Shown: piece by piece, positions 17,608 through 27,036 of the stretch
Position numbering within the stretch: position 1 is the first letter of the stretch
How the letters are laid out: each line of letters begins with the position of its first letter
Assembly: GCF_034298135.1 (NCBI RefSeq)
Contig: NZ_CP139575.1
Coordinates: 372,001-436,000, forward strand
DNA length: 64,000 bases
Reading direction: 5' to 3'
From: Lactobacillus acidophilus
GTDB taxonomy: Bacteria; Bacillota; Bacilli; Lactobacillales; Lactobacillaceae
Notes under the pieces: model-generated
What the model was told of the DNA's origin: nothing
The model's input: only the letters and a program-made list of their open reading frames with translations
The model's database searches: none
Made by a program: the position numbers and the translations under genes

Positions 17608-19806
17608 ATGACCAGTAACTTAATTAAATTTGATGATCAAAATAAAGTATTTCATTTACATAACAAGCAAATATCATATTTGCTTTCTATTGAAGATGGT
17701 GGCACATTAAGTCATTTATACTTTGGTGGAGCTGTTAAAAATTACAATAATCAATTAAAGTATCCTAGATTAGACCGCGGATTTTCAGGAAATTTGCCTG
17801 AATCGCTTGATCGTACATTTTCACGTGATTCACTTCCAAAAGAATATAGTAGTGCTGGTGAAATGGACTTTCATACTCCTGCTACAATAGTACGTAATCC
17901 AGATGGCTCAAATGCTTTGTTTTTAGCTTATAAGTCATACAAAATCGAAGATGGTAAGCCAGATTTAAAGGGATTACCACACTCTTGGACAAAAGAAGAT
18001 GACGAAGCGCAAACGTTAATAGTTACTCTTGAAGATAAGGTAAGCAAGCTAGAATATGACTTATTATATACAATTTATCGAGATCGTCCTGTAATTGTAC
18101 GTTCAGTTCAAGTTCATAATCATGGTGAAGAAGCAGTATATCTCGAAAAAGTTGCTTCTATGCAAATGGATTATGTAGATAAGGATTTTGAAGTCATTAC
18201 TTTACCGGGTGCTCATGCAAATGAGAGGCGTGTGCAAAGAGAAAATATTGGTCAAGGAATTAAAGTGTTTTCTAGTTATCGTGGCACATCAAGTCACCAA
18301 ATGAATCCTTTCATGGCATTAGTAGATCATGATACCAATGAATTTATGGGTGAAGCTTATGGTTTTGCACTAGCATATTCCGGTAATCATAAATTTGAAG
18401 TTGAACGTGATCAATTTGGTCAAATCCACGTGAATACCGGAATTAATGATTACAATTTTAAATGGAAATTGAATCCAAATGAAGAATTTCAAACTCCAGA
18501 AGTTTTGATGGTTTATTCTGATCAAGGATTAAATAAAATGAGTCAGGCATTTCATAGCTTGATCCATGAACGTATTATGCGTAGTAAATTTAAGGATCAA
18601 ATTAGACCTGTTCTGGTTAACAACTGGGAAGCAACTTATTTTGATTTCAATGAAGATAAATTAAAAACTATTGTCGATAAGGCTAAGAAATTAGGCCTAG
18701 AAATGTTTGTCTTAGATGATGGTTGGTTTGGTCATCGTGACGATGACAACAGTTCTTTAGGAGATTGGAAAGTTTATAAGAAGAAGTTTCCTAATGGATT
18801 AGGACATTTTGCAGATTATGTTCATGAACAAGGATTAAAGTTTGGACTATGGTTTGAACCAGAAATGATCTCATATGAATCAAATCTATATAAAGAACAT
18901 CCAGATTATTTAATGCATGTACCTGGTAGAAAGCCGTGTCCGTCAAGAAATCAATATGTCCTAGAACTTGGTCGTAAAGAAGTTCGTGATAATATCTTTG
19001 AGCAGATGGTAAAAATCCTAGATAGTAAAAAGATTGATTATATTAAATGGGATATGAACCGTAGTTTGTCTGATATTTATGAATCGGATTTACCTGCTGA
19101 TCAACAAGGAGAAGCATATCATCGTTATGTATTAGGTTATTACGATTTATTAAATAAATTGGTAACTAGATATCCTGATATTTTATTTGAAGGATGCTCT
19201 GGTGGTGGCGGTAGATTTGATGTCGGACAAGCTTATTACACACCACAAATTTGGGCTAGTGACAATACTGATGCTATTGAAAGATTAAAGATTCAATACG
19301 GTACTAGCCTTGTTTATCCGCAATCAATGATGACATCACATGTTTCAGTATCACCTAATGAACAGAATGGAAGAATTACTCCATTTAATACACGTGGGGC
19401 TGTAGCAATGTGGGGCGACTTAGGCTATGAACTTGATTTAACCAAGATGAGTGATGAAGAAAGTGATCAAGTTGTTAAACAAGTCACAGAATATAAGAAA
19501 ATTAGAGAAGTTACCCAGTTTGGTACGCTTTATCGTTTAAAGGCTTCAGCAAGCAATCAATGTGCATGGATGATGGTTGATTCTAATAAGAATGAAGCAG
19601 TTGTAACTGTCGTCAATGTAATGGCTCACGCTCAACCATATTGTACGAAGACAAAATTAGCTGGTCTTGATCCAGATAAACGATACAAGAATTTAGAAAC
19701 TGATGAAGTTTTTGGTGGCGACGAGCTAATGCACCTTGGCTTTTATGATCCTATTGAACGTGGTGATTTTAAAGCCAAAATGTATCATTTTAAGGCTATC
19801 AATTAG
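17608..19806 (+). CDS. aga: Alpha-galactosidase, GH36
   Basis: A 732-residue GH36 enzyme that releases galactose from melibiose, raffinose and stachyose. The nucleophile aspartate is in IKWDMNRSLSD and the acid/base aspartate in CSGGGGRFD; FVLDDGWFG and LWFEPEMIS are further active-site strands. There is no signal peptide, so it acts in the cytoplasm on sugars imported by MsmEFGK. It lies 11 bases after msmK. Length is normal. Also called melA in lactobacilli. Confidence 0.95.
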   Translation: MTSNLIKFDDQNKVFHLHNKQISYLLSIEDGGTLSHLYFGGAVKNYNNQLKYPRLDRGFSGNLPESLDRTFSRDSLPKEYSSAGEMDFHTPATIVRNPDGSNALFLAYKSYKIEDGKPDLKGLPHSWTKEDDEAQTLIVTLEDKVSKLEYDLLYTIYRDRPVIVRSVQVHNHGEEAVYLEKVASMQMDYVDKDFEVITLPGAHANERRVQRENIGQGIKVFSSYRGTSSHQMNPFMALVDHDTNEFMGEAYGFALAYSGNHKFEVERDQFGQIHVNTGINDYNFKWKLNPNEEFQTPEVLMVYSDQGLNKMSQAFHSLIHERIMRSKFKDQIRPVLVNNWEATYFDFNEDKLKTIVDKAKKLGLEMFVLDDGWFGHRDDDNSSLGDWKVYKKKFPNGLGHFADYVHEQGLKFGLWFEPEMISYESNLYKEHPDYLMHVPGRKPCPSRNQYVLELGRKEVRDNIFEQMVKILDSKKIDYIKWDMNRSLSDIYESDLPADQQGEAYHRYVLGYYDLLNKLVTRYPDILFEGCSGGGGRFDVGQAYYTPQIWASDNTDAIERLKIQYGTSLVYPQSMMTSHVSVSPNEQNGRITPFNTRGAVAMWGDLGYELDLTKMSDEESDQVVKQVTEYKKIREVTQFGTLYRLKASASNQCAWMMVDSNKNEAVVTVVNVMAHAQPYCTKTKLAGLDPDKRYKNLETDEVFGGDELMHLGFYDPIERGDFKAKMYHFKAIN

Positions 19807-19815
19807 GAGACAATT

Positions 19816-21258
19816 ATGCCAATTGAAAATAAAGTAATGTTAATTACTTATCCAGACAGTTTGGGTAAAAATTTAAAAGAATTAGATGAAATTTTAAGTG
19901 AAGACTTGAAGGGGGCTGTAGGCGGTATTCACTTATTGCCATTCTTCCCATCAACTGGTGACCGTGGATTTGCTCCGACTGGATATACAGAAGTAGATCC
20001 TAAGTTTGGTGATTGGTCAGACATTGAAAAAATAGGTAAGAAATATTATTTGATGTTTGATTTTATGATTAATCATATTTCTCGTCAATCAAAATTTTAT
20101 AAAGATTTCAAACAAAAGAAAGATAAAAGTAAGTATGCCGATTTATTTTTGAGCTGGGACAAATTTTGGCCGGAAGGTCGTCCAACTCGAAAAGATATTG
20201 ATTTAATTTATAAACGAAAAGATCGTGCTCCATATCAAGAAATTACTTTTACAGATGGCAGTAAAGAAAAATTATGGAATACTTTTGGTGAAGAGCAAAT
20301 CGATATGGATGTTCGAAAGGAGGTGACACAGAAGTTTATTAAAGATACGTTGAGAGCATTAATTGATCATGGTGCTGATATTATTCGGTTAGATGCTTTT
20401 GCGTATGCTGTAAAGAAGTTAGATACTAATGATTTCTTTGTAGAGCCAGAAATTTGGGATTTACTAAAACAAGTACAAGATGATATTTCTGATAAAGGTG
20501 CAATGATTCTACCAGAAATACATGAACACTATTCAATGCCATTTAAGATTTCAAAGCATGGATATTATATCTATGACTTTGCTTTACCAATGGTAACTTT
20601 ATATTCACTTTATTCAGGTAAGTCCAATCGCTTAGCTGATTGGCTTAAGAAATGTCCAATGAAACAGTTCACTACCTTAGATACACATGATGGTATCGGT
20701 GTTGTTGATGCTCGTGATATTCTCTCCCCTGACGAAATTAAATACACAAGTAATGAATTGTATAAAGTTGGAGCTAATGTTAAAAAGAAATATTCTAGTG
20801 CCGAATATCATAATTTAGATATCTACCAAATTAATACAACTTATTATTCTGCTTTAGGCAATGATGATAAAAAATACTTTATTGCGAGACTTATTCAAAT
20901 GTTTGCGCCTGGTATTCCGCAAGTCTATTATGTAGGAATGCTGGCTGGTAAAAACGATATCGAACTCCTCGAAAAGACTAAAGAAGGTAGAAACATTAAT
21001 CGTCATTACTATGGCAGAGAAGAAGTAGCTGAAGAAACTAAAAGACCTTTAGTAGCAGCACTCTTGAAATTGTTTAATTTTAGAAACAATGAAGCAGCTT
21101 TTGATCTTGATGGATCCATTGAAATCACTACGCCTAATGAAAACGTGATTCAAATAACTCGTATGAATAAAGATAAAACTCGAAAAGCAAGAGCTGTTAT
21201 TAATTTAAAAAATTTAACTTATCAAGTGACTGTAAATAATGAGGTTATTAACTTTTAA
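19816..21258 (+). CDS. gtfA: Sucrose phosphorylase, GH13
   Basis: A 480-residue GH13 subfamily 18 protein. It splits sucrose with phosphate to alpha-glucose-1-phosphate and fructose. Motifs: [16 protein letters not shown], the nucleophile strand [11 protein letters not shown], the acid/base region ILPEIHEHY and TLDTHDGIG. Sucrose arises when Aga removes galactose from raffinose, which explains its place as last gene of the msm operon. AGGAG lies upstream of the ATG. Confidence 0.94.
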   Translation: MPIENKVMLITYPDSLGKNLKELDEILSEDLKGAVGGIHLLPFFPSTGDRGFAPTGYTEVDPKFGDWSDIEKIGKKYYLMFDFMINHISRQSKFYKDFKQKKDKSKYADLFLSWDKFWPEGRPTRKDIDLIYKRKDRAPYQEITFTDGSKEKLWNTFGEEQIDMDVRKEVTQKFIKDTLRALIDHGADIIRLDAFAYAVKKLDTNDFFVEPEIWDLLKQVQDDISDKGAMILPEIHEHYSMPFKISKHGYYIYDFALPMVTLYSLYSGKSNRLADWLKKCPMKQFTTLDTHDGIGVVDARDILSPDEIKYTSNELYKVGANVKKKYSSAEYHNLDIYQINTTYYSALGNDDKKYFIARLIQMFAPGIPQVYYVGMLAGKNDIELLEKTKEGRNINRHYYGREEVAEETKRPLVAALLKLFNFRNNEAAFDLDGSIEITTPNENVIQITRMNKDKTRKARAVINLKNLTYQVTVNNEVINF

Positions 21259-21323
21259 ATAAACAGTATCAACTGTATATAAAAAATGTGTCTGGGAAAA
21301 AACTAGATTTTTAGTCCAGATAT

Positions 21324-21367
21324 AAAAACACAGAAATTCATTATTTTTAGTGAATTCCTGTGTTTTT
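21324..21367. terminator. Terminator after gtfA
   Basis: AAAACACAG with AAATTCA pairs with TGAATTC and CTGTGTTTT, with one unpaired position, followed by T residues. Confidence 0.8.
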
Positions 21368-21426
21368 TCGTTCTATTGTTTTTGTGTGGTGAATATCAAG
21401 GAATGGTTTTGAAGTATACAAAAAGA

Positions 21427-21462
21427 ACGATGATCTTCATAACGAAGTTCATCGTTTTTTTC
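21427..21462. terminator. Second terminator in the gtfA-glpF gap
   Basis: AACGATGATCTTC (21427-21439) pairs with GAAGTTCATCGTT (21445-21457) with one mismatch, then T residues. Confidence 0.75.
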
Positions 21463-21506
21463 ATGGTCTGAGAATTATTTTTTCCCAGACGCTTTTTGAT
21501 TAGATA

Positions 21507-22214
21507 TTATTTTAAGAAGTATTGTAATGCTGAAGCTAAAAGACCACCAACGATAGGACCACACATTGGTACCCATGCGTATTGCCAATTAGCACTTGAT
21601 TTATTCGGTACAGGCAAGATTGTATAAGCAAGTCTTGGTGACCAATCACGAGCGGGGTTTAAAGCAAATCCAGTAGTAGCACCTAGACCTTGTCCAACTA
21701 CCATAATCAATAAACCAACAATTAATGGCTTAAGACCTTTATCAAAATCACCTAAGTTAAGTAAAGCAAAGATAAAAATAAATGTTGCGATTGTTTCACT
21801 TAGGAAGTTGAATAAATTATTCTTAATAGCCGGTGCTGTAGCGAAAATACCTACTTGATTACCTTCTTCGGTAGTTTTGGTTGCTTTAAAGTGAGGGTAG
21901 TATTGAATAATTACAAGTACTGCACCGACAAAAGCACCTAAAAACTGACCTAATAAATAAGGTAAGACTCCGCTCCAAGGGAAAAATCCGAAAGCCGCAA
22001 ACCCAATTGTGACAGCTGGATTTAAGTGACCTTGTGAGCCAAAGTTTGCAGCAACATAAACACCAAATGTAACGGCCATACCCCAAGCAATGGTTACGTA
22101 TAGCCAGTGGGAACCTTTGGCGTAGGATTTATTCAAGTTAATCGCTGCGCCACATCCGGTTCCTAAAACGATTAATACCATAGTTCCTAGGAACTCACCA
22201 ATGAAACCTGACAT
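21507..22214 (-). CDS. glpF: Glycerol facilitator (MIP family)
   Basis: A 235-residue aquaglyceroporin with six membrane helices and the two half-helix motifs HLNPAVTIG (near residue 64) and LNPARDWSPR; the Asp after NPAR is typical of glycerol channels. It lies 17 bases after dhaM on the minus strand, so the channel and the dihydroxyacetone kinase form one unit for uptake of small polyols or dihydroxyacetone. Confidence 0.92.
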   Translation of the reverse strand: MSGFIGEFLGTMVLIVLGTGCGAAINLNKSYAKGSHWLYVTIAWGMAVTFGVYVAANFGSQGHLNPAVTIGFAAFGFFPWSGVLPYLLGQFLGAFVGAVLVIIQYYPHFKATKTTEEGNQVGIFATAPAIKNNLFNFLSETIATFIFIFALLNLGDFDKGLKPLIVGLLIMVVGQGLGATTGFALNPARDWSPRLAYTILPVPNKSSANWQYAWVPMCGPIVGGLLASALQYFLK

Positions 22215-22231
22215 GATGGGCCTCTTTCTAG

Positions 22232-22603
22232 TTAATCTTTAATTGTTAATGGTTTTAGTTGTTTTTCAATATCTTCTAAGTTAACTCCTGCTTGAATTAA
22301 GGAAGCCGCGGTATAAGCTCCTTCCAAAAAGGCAGTGTCATATAAGTGAACTTTCTTATCGCTCATTTCTATCGCCATTTCAAGGTTCATTTTTGCGCTT
22401 CCCAGATCATAAAAAGCCAAAATTTCATCAGCTTGATTATCTGCAAAAGCTTGCATAATCTTTTCCATGCTGGTGCCAATATCATTATCATTAGTACCGC
22501 CAGCCTTGGTAATTGGCACGTCTTTAGCTACCTGATTTAATAATTGGGGTAAACCTTCGGCGATTTCTGGTACGTGTGAAACAAGAGTAATTCCTAGATT
22601 CAT
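22232..22603 (-). CDS. dhaM: Dihydroxyacetone kinase phosphotransfer subunit (EIIA-like)
   Basis: A 123-residue EIIA-Man-like protein that carries phosphate from PTS HPr to DhaL. The phospho-histidine is in LVSHVPEIAEG (residue 9 or 10). It is the short Gram-positive form without fused HPr and EI domains. Its start overlaps the dhaL stop by four bases (ATGA), so the genes are translationally coupled. Confidence 0.9.
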   Translation of the reverse strand: MNLGITLVSHVPEIAEGLPQLLNQVAKDVPITKAGGTNDNDIGTSMEKIMQAFADNQADEILAFYDLGSAKMNLEMAIEMSDKKVHLYDTAFLEGAYTAASLIQAGVNLEDIEKQLKPLTIKD

Positions 22604-23184
22604 AATAAACCCTCCGTTTCAAGCAGCGTCTCAAAAAGATAGCCGCTTGATTCAGAACCTGGGTCGATATGACCTTTAGAACGTTCACCTAAGTAACTTG
22701 CACGACCTTTTTTGGCAATCATATCTTTAGTTGCTTCAACAGCATCTTTGATTTTATCTTCGGATAGACTGCCATCTTTTATATCAGGAACCAACTTATA
22801 CCAAACGTCAACCATTGTCTTATCGCCGGGTTCTGCACCGCCACGTTTTTGGATCCCAGCAAGTGCAGCATCAAGTAATTCACCTACATTATCAGTTGAG
22901 CTACTCTTTTTAGCCATTTCTAAAAAGGCAGTTCCATATAAAGGACCAGAAGCTCCACCTACAGTAGAAATAAGTGCCATAGCAATTGTTTTTAATGCAC
23001 TTGGAACATCGGCTGGTTTAGTAGCTAATTTTTCTTTAACAGCTTGCATCCCGCGACTCATGTTAAAACCGTGATCACCATCACCAATTGGCGTATCCAG
23101 ATCACTTAAATATTGCTTATTTGTTTCAACTTTATCCGCAAAATTATTCATCCAAGTTGTTAATGTATCAACAGTTAAAGTCAT
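22600..23184 (-). CDS. dhaL: Dihydroxyacetone kinase ADP-binding subunit
   Basis: A 194-residue DhaL. The Mg-ADP site motif DTPIGDGDHGFNMSRGM is near residue 27, and GGASGPLYGTAF and GDKTMVDVW follow, as in the family. It receives phosphate from DhaM and passes it to dihydroxyacetone bound on DhaK. It lies 12 bases after dhaK. Confidence 0.94.
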   Translation of the reverse strand: MTLTVDTLTTWMNNFADKVETNKQYLSDLDTPIGDGDHGFNMSRGMQAVKEKLATKPADVPSALKTIAMALISTVGGASGPLYGTAFLEMAKKSSSTDNVGELLDAALAGIQKRGGAEPGDKTMVDVWYKLVPDIKDGSLSEDKIKDAVEATKDMIAKKGRASYLGERSKGHIDPGSESSGYLFETLLETEGLL

Positions 23185-23196
23185 CTTTAATCCTTT

Positions 23197-24192
23197 CTAC
23201 CATGCAATTGTTTGAACAGGGTAATTTAGATAGTCTAGCCATTTGTCTTCTTTAATTTCAAAAAGAGTTAAGGAAATACCGGCCATATCGATTGAAGTCA
23301 TATAGTTGCCGACCTTCATAAAGCTAGGCTTAATGTTAAATTCTTCAAGTTTATTTAAAACGTCGTTAGCAAAAACATATTGTTCCATCAATGGAGTTGC
23401 GCCCATCCCGTTAATGAGACAAGCATATTTTTTATTGCCATCTAAATTCATTTCGTCGTTTAACTTACCAATTAATTCTTCAACTAATTCCTTAGAAGGC
23501 TTAATCTTTTCGCGGCGATAACCTGGTTCACTATGAATACCAACACCATATTCAATTTCATCTTCTTTTAGAAGAAAACCGGGCTTACCAACTTCTGGGT
23601 TAGTTGCTGCAGATAAGGCAACGGCAAGAGTCTTAATATTTGGCAAAACTTTTTTAGCTAACTTTTCAAGTTCATCTAGGCTTGCGCCTTCTTGAGCTGC
23701 AGCACCTAAAATTTTATGCATAAATAAAGTTCCTGCTACTCCGCGACGTCCTTGAGTGTAAAGGCTATTTTCTACAGCAATGTCATCGTCAACAACGATT
23801 GACTTAACAGGAATATCTTCCATTTCCGCTAAATCTTTAGCCATATCAAAGTTCATTACATCGCCAGAATAATTTTTAACTACCAGAAAAACGCCTTTTC
23901 CTTGATCTACTGCCTTAATTGCAGCATAAATTTGATCTGGAGTAGGAGAAGTAAAGACTTGACCGCAAACAGCGGCGCTAAGCATTCCTTTACCAACATA
24001 GCCTGCGTGGGTTGGTTCATGACCTGAACCACCACCACTGACAATACCAACTTTTCCTTTCATAGAATCTTTATCGGCTCTTACGACAGCTTCTGTGTCA
24101 GGAATTTTTTCAATAAATTGAGGATAAGAACGAGTCATTCCCATGACCATTTCGGGAACAACATTATGTGGATCATTAATTATCTTTTTCAT
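23197..24192 (-). CDS. dhaK: Dihydroxyacetone kinase substrate-binding subunit
   Basis: A 331-residue DhaK that binds dihydroxyacetone covalently through a histidine (in YGVGIHSEPG). The GGGSGHEPTHAGYVG motif is near residue 50. I chose the ATG at 24192, preceded by GGAG; the open frame extends upstream to 24243 but has no RBS there and would run through the promoter. First gene of dhaK-dhaL-dhaM-glpF. Confidence 0.94.
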   Translation of the reverse strand: MKKIINDPHNVVPEMVMGMTRSYPQFIEKIPDTEAVVRADKDSMKGKVGIVSGGGSGHEPTHAGYVGKGMLSAAVCGQVFTSPTPDQIYAAIKAVDQGKGVFLVVKNYSGDVMNFDMAKDLAEMEDIPVKSIVVDDDIAVENSLYTQGRRGVAGTLFMHKILGAAAQEGASLDELEKLAKKVLPNIKTLAVALSAATNPEVGKPGFLLKEDEIEYGVGIHSEPGYRREKIKPSKELVEELIGKLNDEMNLDGNKKYACLINGMGATPLMEQYVFANDVLNKLEEFNIKPSFMKVGNYMTSIDMAGISLTLFEIKEDKWLDYLNYPVQTIAW

Positions 24193-24212
24193 AATTTCTC
24201 CTTTTGCAAAAA

Positions 24213-24226
24213 TGCAATCGCTTACA
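24213..24226 (-). promoter_or_regulatory. cre-like site at dhaK
   Basis: On the minus strand TGTAAGCGATTGCA differs from the cre consensus at one position. It lies just downstream of the likely -10 box TATAAT (24237-24232). Confidence 0.65.
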
Positions 24227-24259
24227 AATAGATTATAACGCAATAACTTATAAATTTAA

Positions 24260-24286
24260 AAACATATGACATGTTGTCATATGTTT
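24260..24286 (-). promoter_or_regulatory. 27-bp palindrome at the dhaK promoter
   Basis: AAACATATGACA (24260-24271) and TGTCATATGTTT (24275-24286) are perfect 12-base arms around TGT. The inner arm edge overlaps the likely -35 (TTTAAA) that is 17 bases from TATAAT. This is the place of an activator or repressor site. DhaQ/DhaS-type TetR regulators use comparable palindromes in lactococci, but no such gene is adjacent. Confidence 0.65.
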
Positions 24287-24416
24287 CATTAAGTAAACGT
24301 GATTTTTACAATTTTAAAATAATTTTATAGCAAGTTATAACTTTTATAATATTCCTGTTACTTTCAAAGAAAAATCAAAAATCATTGCTATAATGGCGTA
24401 AACGAAAGAAAGGACA

Positions 24417-25031
24417 ATGTTGAATATTTACGGAAAATACGCCCCAGCACTGGATAGGATACTCAACCAGTTGCTTAATCGTTTCGATGAATTGAATAAA
24501 AATTATGAACAAGTTCATCATGAACGTTTATATGAACACTTGCGTGGTCGAGTTAAAAGTGAAGCCAGCATGGAACAAAAATGTAAAAGAAAGAATTTGC
24601 CCTTAACGCCGCGATCTGCTTTAAGAGATAATCGCGATAGTATAGGGCTGCGAGTTATCTGCAACTTTATTGACGATATTTATAAGTTTATTGCTTATAT
24701 TAGAAGTTGGGATGATGTAACTATTGTTAAAGAGAAAGATTACATTACTAATGCTAAGCCTAATGGTTATCGTTCTTATCATATGATTTTGGATGTTACT
24801 GTAATGGATGAAGATGTTGACGGTAATGTACCCGGTCATTATTTCGTTGAAGTTCAGCTTAGGACAATTGCAATGGATACGTGGGCAAGTTTGGAACATG
24901 AAATGAAATACAAGCATCAAATTAAAAATCCAGAAATGATTGGACGAGAATTAAAGCGGGTAGCTGATGAATTAGCTTCTTGTGATGTAAGTATGCAAAC
25001 TATCCGTCAGCTAATTAGAGAAGAGGATTGA
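24417..25031 (+). CDS. Small alarmone synthetase ((p)ppGpp synthetase, RelA/SpoT synthetase domain only)
   Basis: A 204-residue protein with only the RelA/SpoT nucleotidyltransferase domain: RSALRDNRDSIGLRVICNF, then KPNGYRSYHMI and the EVQLRT motif (VEVQLRTIAMDTWASLEHEM). No HD hydrolase or regulatory domains, so it resembles RelQ/RelP-class enzymes that make (p)ppGpp from GTP/GDP and ATP. It ends 7 bases before the response regulator gene and is probably the first gene of that operon; this links alarmone synthesis with the envelope or bile response. Confidence 0.82.
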   Translation: MLNIYGKYAPALDRILNQLLNRFDELNKNYEQVHHERLYEHLRGRVKSEASMEQKCKRKNLPLTPRSALRDNRDSIGLRVICNFIDDIYKFIAYIRSWDDVTIVKEKDYITNAKPNGYRSYHMILDVTVMDEDVDGNVPGHYFVEVQLRTIAMDTWASLEHEMKYKHQIKNPEMIGRELKRVADELASCDVSMQTIRQLIREED

Positions 25032-25038
25032 AAAAATA

Positions 25039-25704
25039 ATGAAGATTTTAGTGGCAGAAGATGAACCGCAGCTACTACGTGTATTAACAGTTGCTATGCA
25101 AAAAGCAGGATATGAGGTTGATCCAGTTGATAATGGCTTAAAGGCTGTGGAACATGCCAAAAAAAATTGCTATGACGTGATCATTTTGGATATCATGATG
25201 CCCGTCATGGATGGAATTACCGCTCTTAAACAAATTAGAGAAAGTGGTGATAAGACTTATATTTTAATGTTAACAGCGAAAGCTGAAATTGATGATCGTG
25301 TAACTGGATTGGATAGTGGAGCTGACGATTATCTTACTAAGCCTTTTTCATTAAAAGAATTATTAGCAAGATTGCGCTCAAAAGAGCGACGTGAAGAAGA
25401 CTTTACACCTAATGAATTAAAAGTAGGTGATGTTTCACTGAACGTTTCTGAGCAAGAATTAGCGAGTCACAATTCAATCAGATTAAGCGGTCAAGAAACG
25501 CAACTAATGAATTACTTTTTATTAAATGAAGGTAAAGAACTTTCAACTGATGAATTATTGAATCATGTTTGGAAAAATGATGAGGATGCTAATTCAGATG
25601 TTGTTTGGATTTATGTATCGTATTTGCGACAAAAATTACAATCAATTCGCAGCTCGGTAAAAATTGAGGGTGAAAAAGGTGGTAATTATGAATTAGTTGA
25701 GTAG
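25039..25704 (+). CDS. OmpR-family response regulator
   Basis: A 221-residue regulator. The receiver domain has the acidic pair near residues 8-9, phospho-acceptor Asp51 in IILDIMMPVMDG, and the Thr/Lys switch residues (MLTAKAE, LTKPFS). The C-terminal winged helix covers about residues 125-221. The next gene is its histidine kinase. The block resembles the bile-inducible two-component operon described in L. acidophilus; that link is from memory. Confidence 0.92.
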   Translation: MKILVAEDEPQLLRVLTVAMQKAGYEVDPVDNGLKAVEHAKKNCYDVIILDIMMPVMDGITALKQIRESGDKTYILMLTAKAEIDDRVTGLDSGADDYLTKPFSLKELLARLRSKERREEDFTPNELKVGDVSLNVSEQELASHNSIRLSGQETQLMNYFLLNEGKELSTDELLNHVWKNDEDANSDVVWIYVSYLRQKLQSIRSSVKIEGEKGGNYELVE

Positions 25705-25713
25705 GTGATAAGG

Positions 25714-26988
25714 ATGATTCAGAAATTTCGCTGGAAGTTTATTGGAGCTTCTGTTGCAGCATTACTACTAGTTTTGATAATTACTTTAGGCGGATTGGTC
25801 GGTATTACTCGTGTTCAAAGCCAAAATGAAGTTAATCGCGTGCTGACAGCATTGGTAAAAAATGAAGGTCATTTATCGCCGCGTAATGCACAACCAGCTT
25901 TTGGTAATCAAAAAGATATTATTAATCGTAATTTTTTAGGCGGACAATATAATCCGGAGGCTGTGTATCAGTACCGTTATTTTGCAGTAACTGTAGATCC
26001 TACGCAGCGAATAAATGTGATTAATGATAATAATGTTTATAAGATTAATAATACTGAAATAAAGAGTGTTACAAAAAGAGCTCTAGCTAATCGAGATCAA
26101 TTTGGAGATGTAAAAATTGGGCAGAACCGATACGCATATAGAGTTGATAAAAACGCTGCTGGACAGACAATGATCGTTTTCTTGAATGAAACACTTATTT
26201 TTAATCGATTCTGGTTGTTATTTAGAGTGTCACTTGTTTTAGGAGCATTTGCATTATTGATCTTTGCAGCAGTTTTAATCTTGGTTTCTGGTAAAGCAAT
26301 TAAGCCGATTGTTGATACATATCATAAGCAACAAGAATTTATTACCAACGCGGGTCATGAATTAAAGACACCACTAGCGGTTATTTCAGCTAATACTGAA
26401 ATGGAAGAGATGCTAGGCAATAATTCTGAATGGAATGAAAGTACAAAAGAGCAAGTTGAAAAATTATCTGAGTTAATTAATCGTCTAATTTCTTTGGCTA
26501 GAACTGGTGAAAATGGTGAAGTTGCTTTAAGTAAAGTGGATTTTTCACAGATTGTTGAAGATGTGACACAAAATTTTAAATCGGTTATGAAGCAAAATGA
26601 TTTAGTGTATCAGGTTTCCATTCGTGAGGGGATTAATGTAATTGCAGAAAAGCATTCTTTAACTGAAGTGGTCAATATTTTACTTGATAATGCTAGAAAA
26701 TATTGTGATCCACATGGCAGAGTAAAAGTAGAGTTAGTCAAAAGTACGCTAAGTAAAAATGCAATTTTACGAGTAATTAATACTTATAAGGAAGGAAAAA
26801 ATAAAGACTATACGCACTTCTTTGATCGTTTTTATCGTGAAGATGAATCTCACAATTCTAAAAAAGGTGGCTTTGGTATTGGATTAGCTATGGCTCAAGA
26901 ATTAATTCATACTTTCCACGGTAAAATTTCAGTAAATCATAGAGAAGAAAATATCGTTTTTAGTGTTAGTCTAAAAATTGTCAAATAG
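25714..26988 (+). CDS. Sensor histidine kinase
   Basis: A 424-residue membrane kinase with membrane helices at about residues 9-31 and 158-185 enclosing an extracytoplasmic sensor of some 125 residues. The HisKA phospho-histidine is in TNAGHELKTPLAV, followed by the N box LLDNARKYCDPHG and G box GGFGIGLAMAQ. I preferred ATG 25714 with AGGTGA upstream; a GTG at 25705 adds three residues. Cognate to the adjacent response regulator. Confidence 0.9.
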   Translation: MIQKFRWKFIGASVAALLLVLIITLGGLVGITRVQSQNEVNRVLTALVKNEGHLSPRNAQPAFGNQKDIINRNFLGGQYNPEAVYQYRYFAVTVDPTQRINVINDNNVYKINNTEIKSVTKRALANRDQFGDVKIGQNRYAYRVDKNAAGQTMIVFLNETLIFNRFWLLFRVSLVLGAFALLIFAAVLILVSGKAIKPIVDTYHKQQEFITNAGHELKTPLAVISANTEMEEMLGNNSEWNESTKEQVEKLSELINRLISLARTGENGEVALSKVDFSQIVEDVTQNFKSVMKQNDLVYQVSIREGINVIAEKHSLTEVVNILLDNARKYCDPHGRVKVELVKSTLSKNAILRVINTYKEGKNKDYTHFFDRFYREDESHNSKKGGFGIGLAMAQELIHTFHGKISVNHREENIVFSVSLKIVK

Positions 26989-27036
26989 ATGTTCTTGATA
27001 GTTGTATAATTTCAATTAAAGAATCGAGGAATTATT

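Larger units (their letters stand above)
21290..21490. repeat. Long nested inverted-repeat structure between convergent operons
   Basis: GTCTGGGAAAAA (21290-21301) is the exact inverse complement of TTTTTCCCAGAC (21479-21490), about 180 bases apart. Two complete terminator hairpins are nested inside (21324-21367 and 21427-21462). It fills the gap between gtfA (plus) and glpF (minus). The same GTCTGGGAA...TTCCCGGAC theme forms the terminator at 39547. It could be a mobile miniature element or a compound terminator. Confidence 0.6.

Noticed and set aside
24193..24243. N-terminal extension of DhaK
   Set aside because: The extension would translate the -10 box and cre site; a GGAG RBS sits directly before the ATG at 24192.
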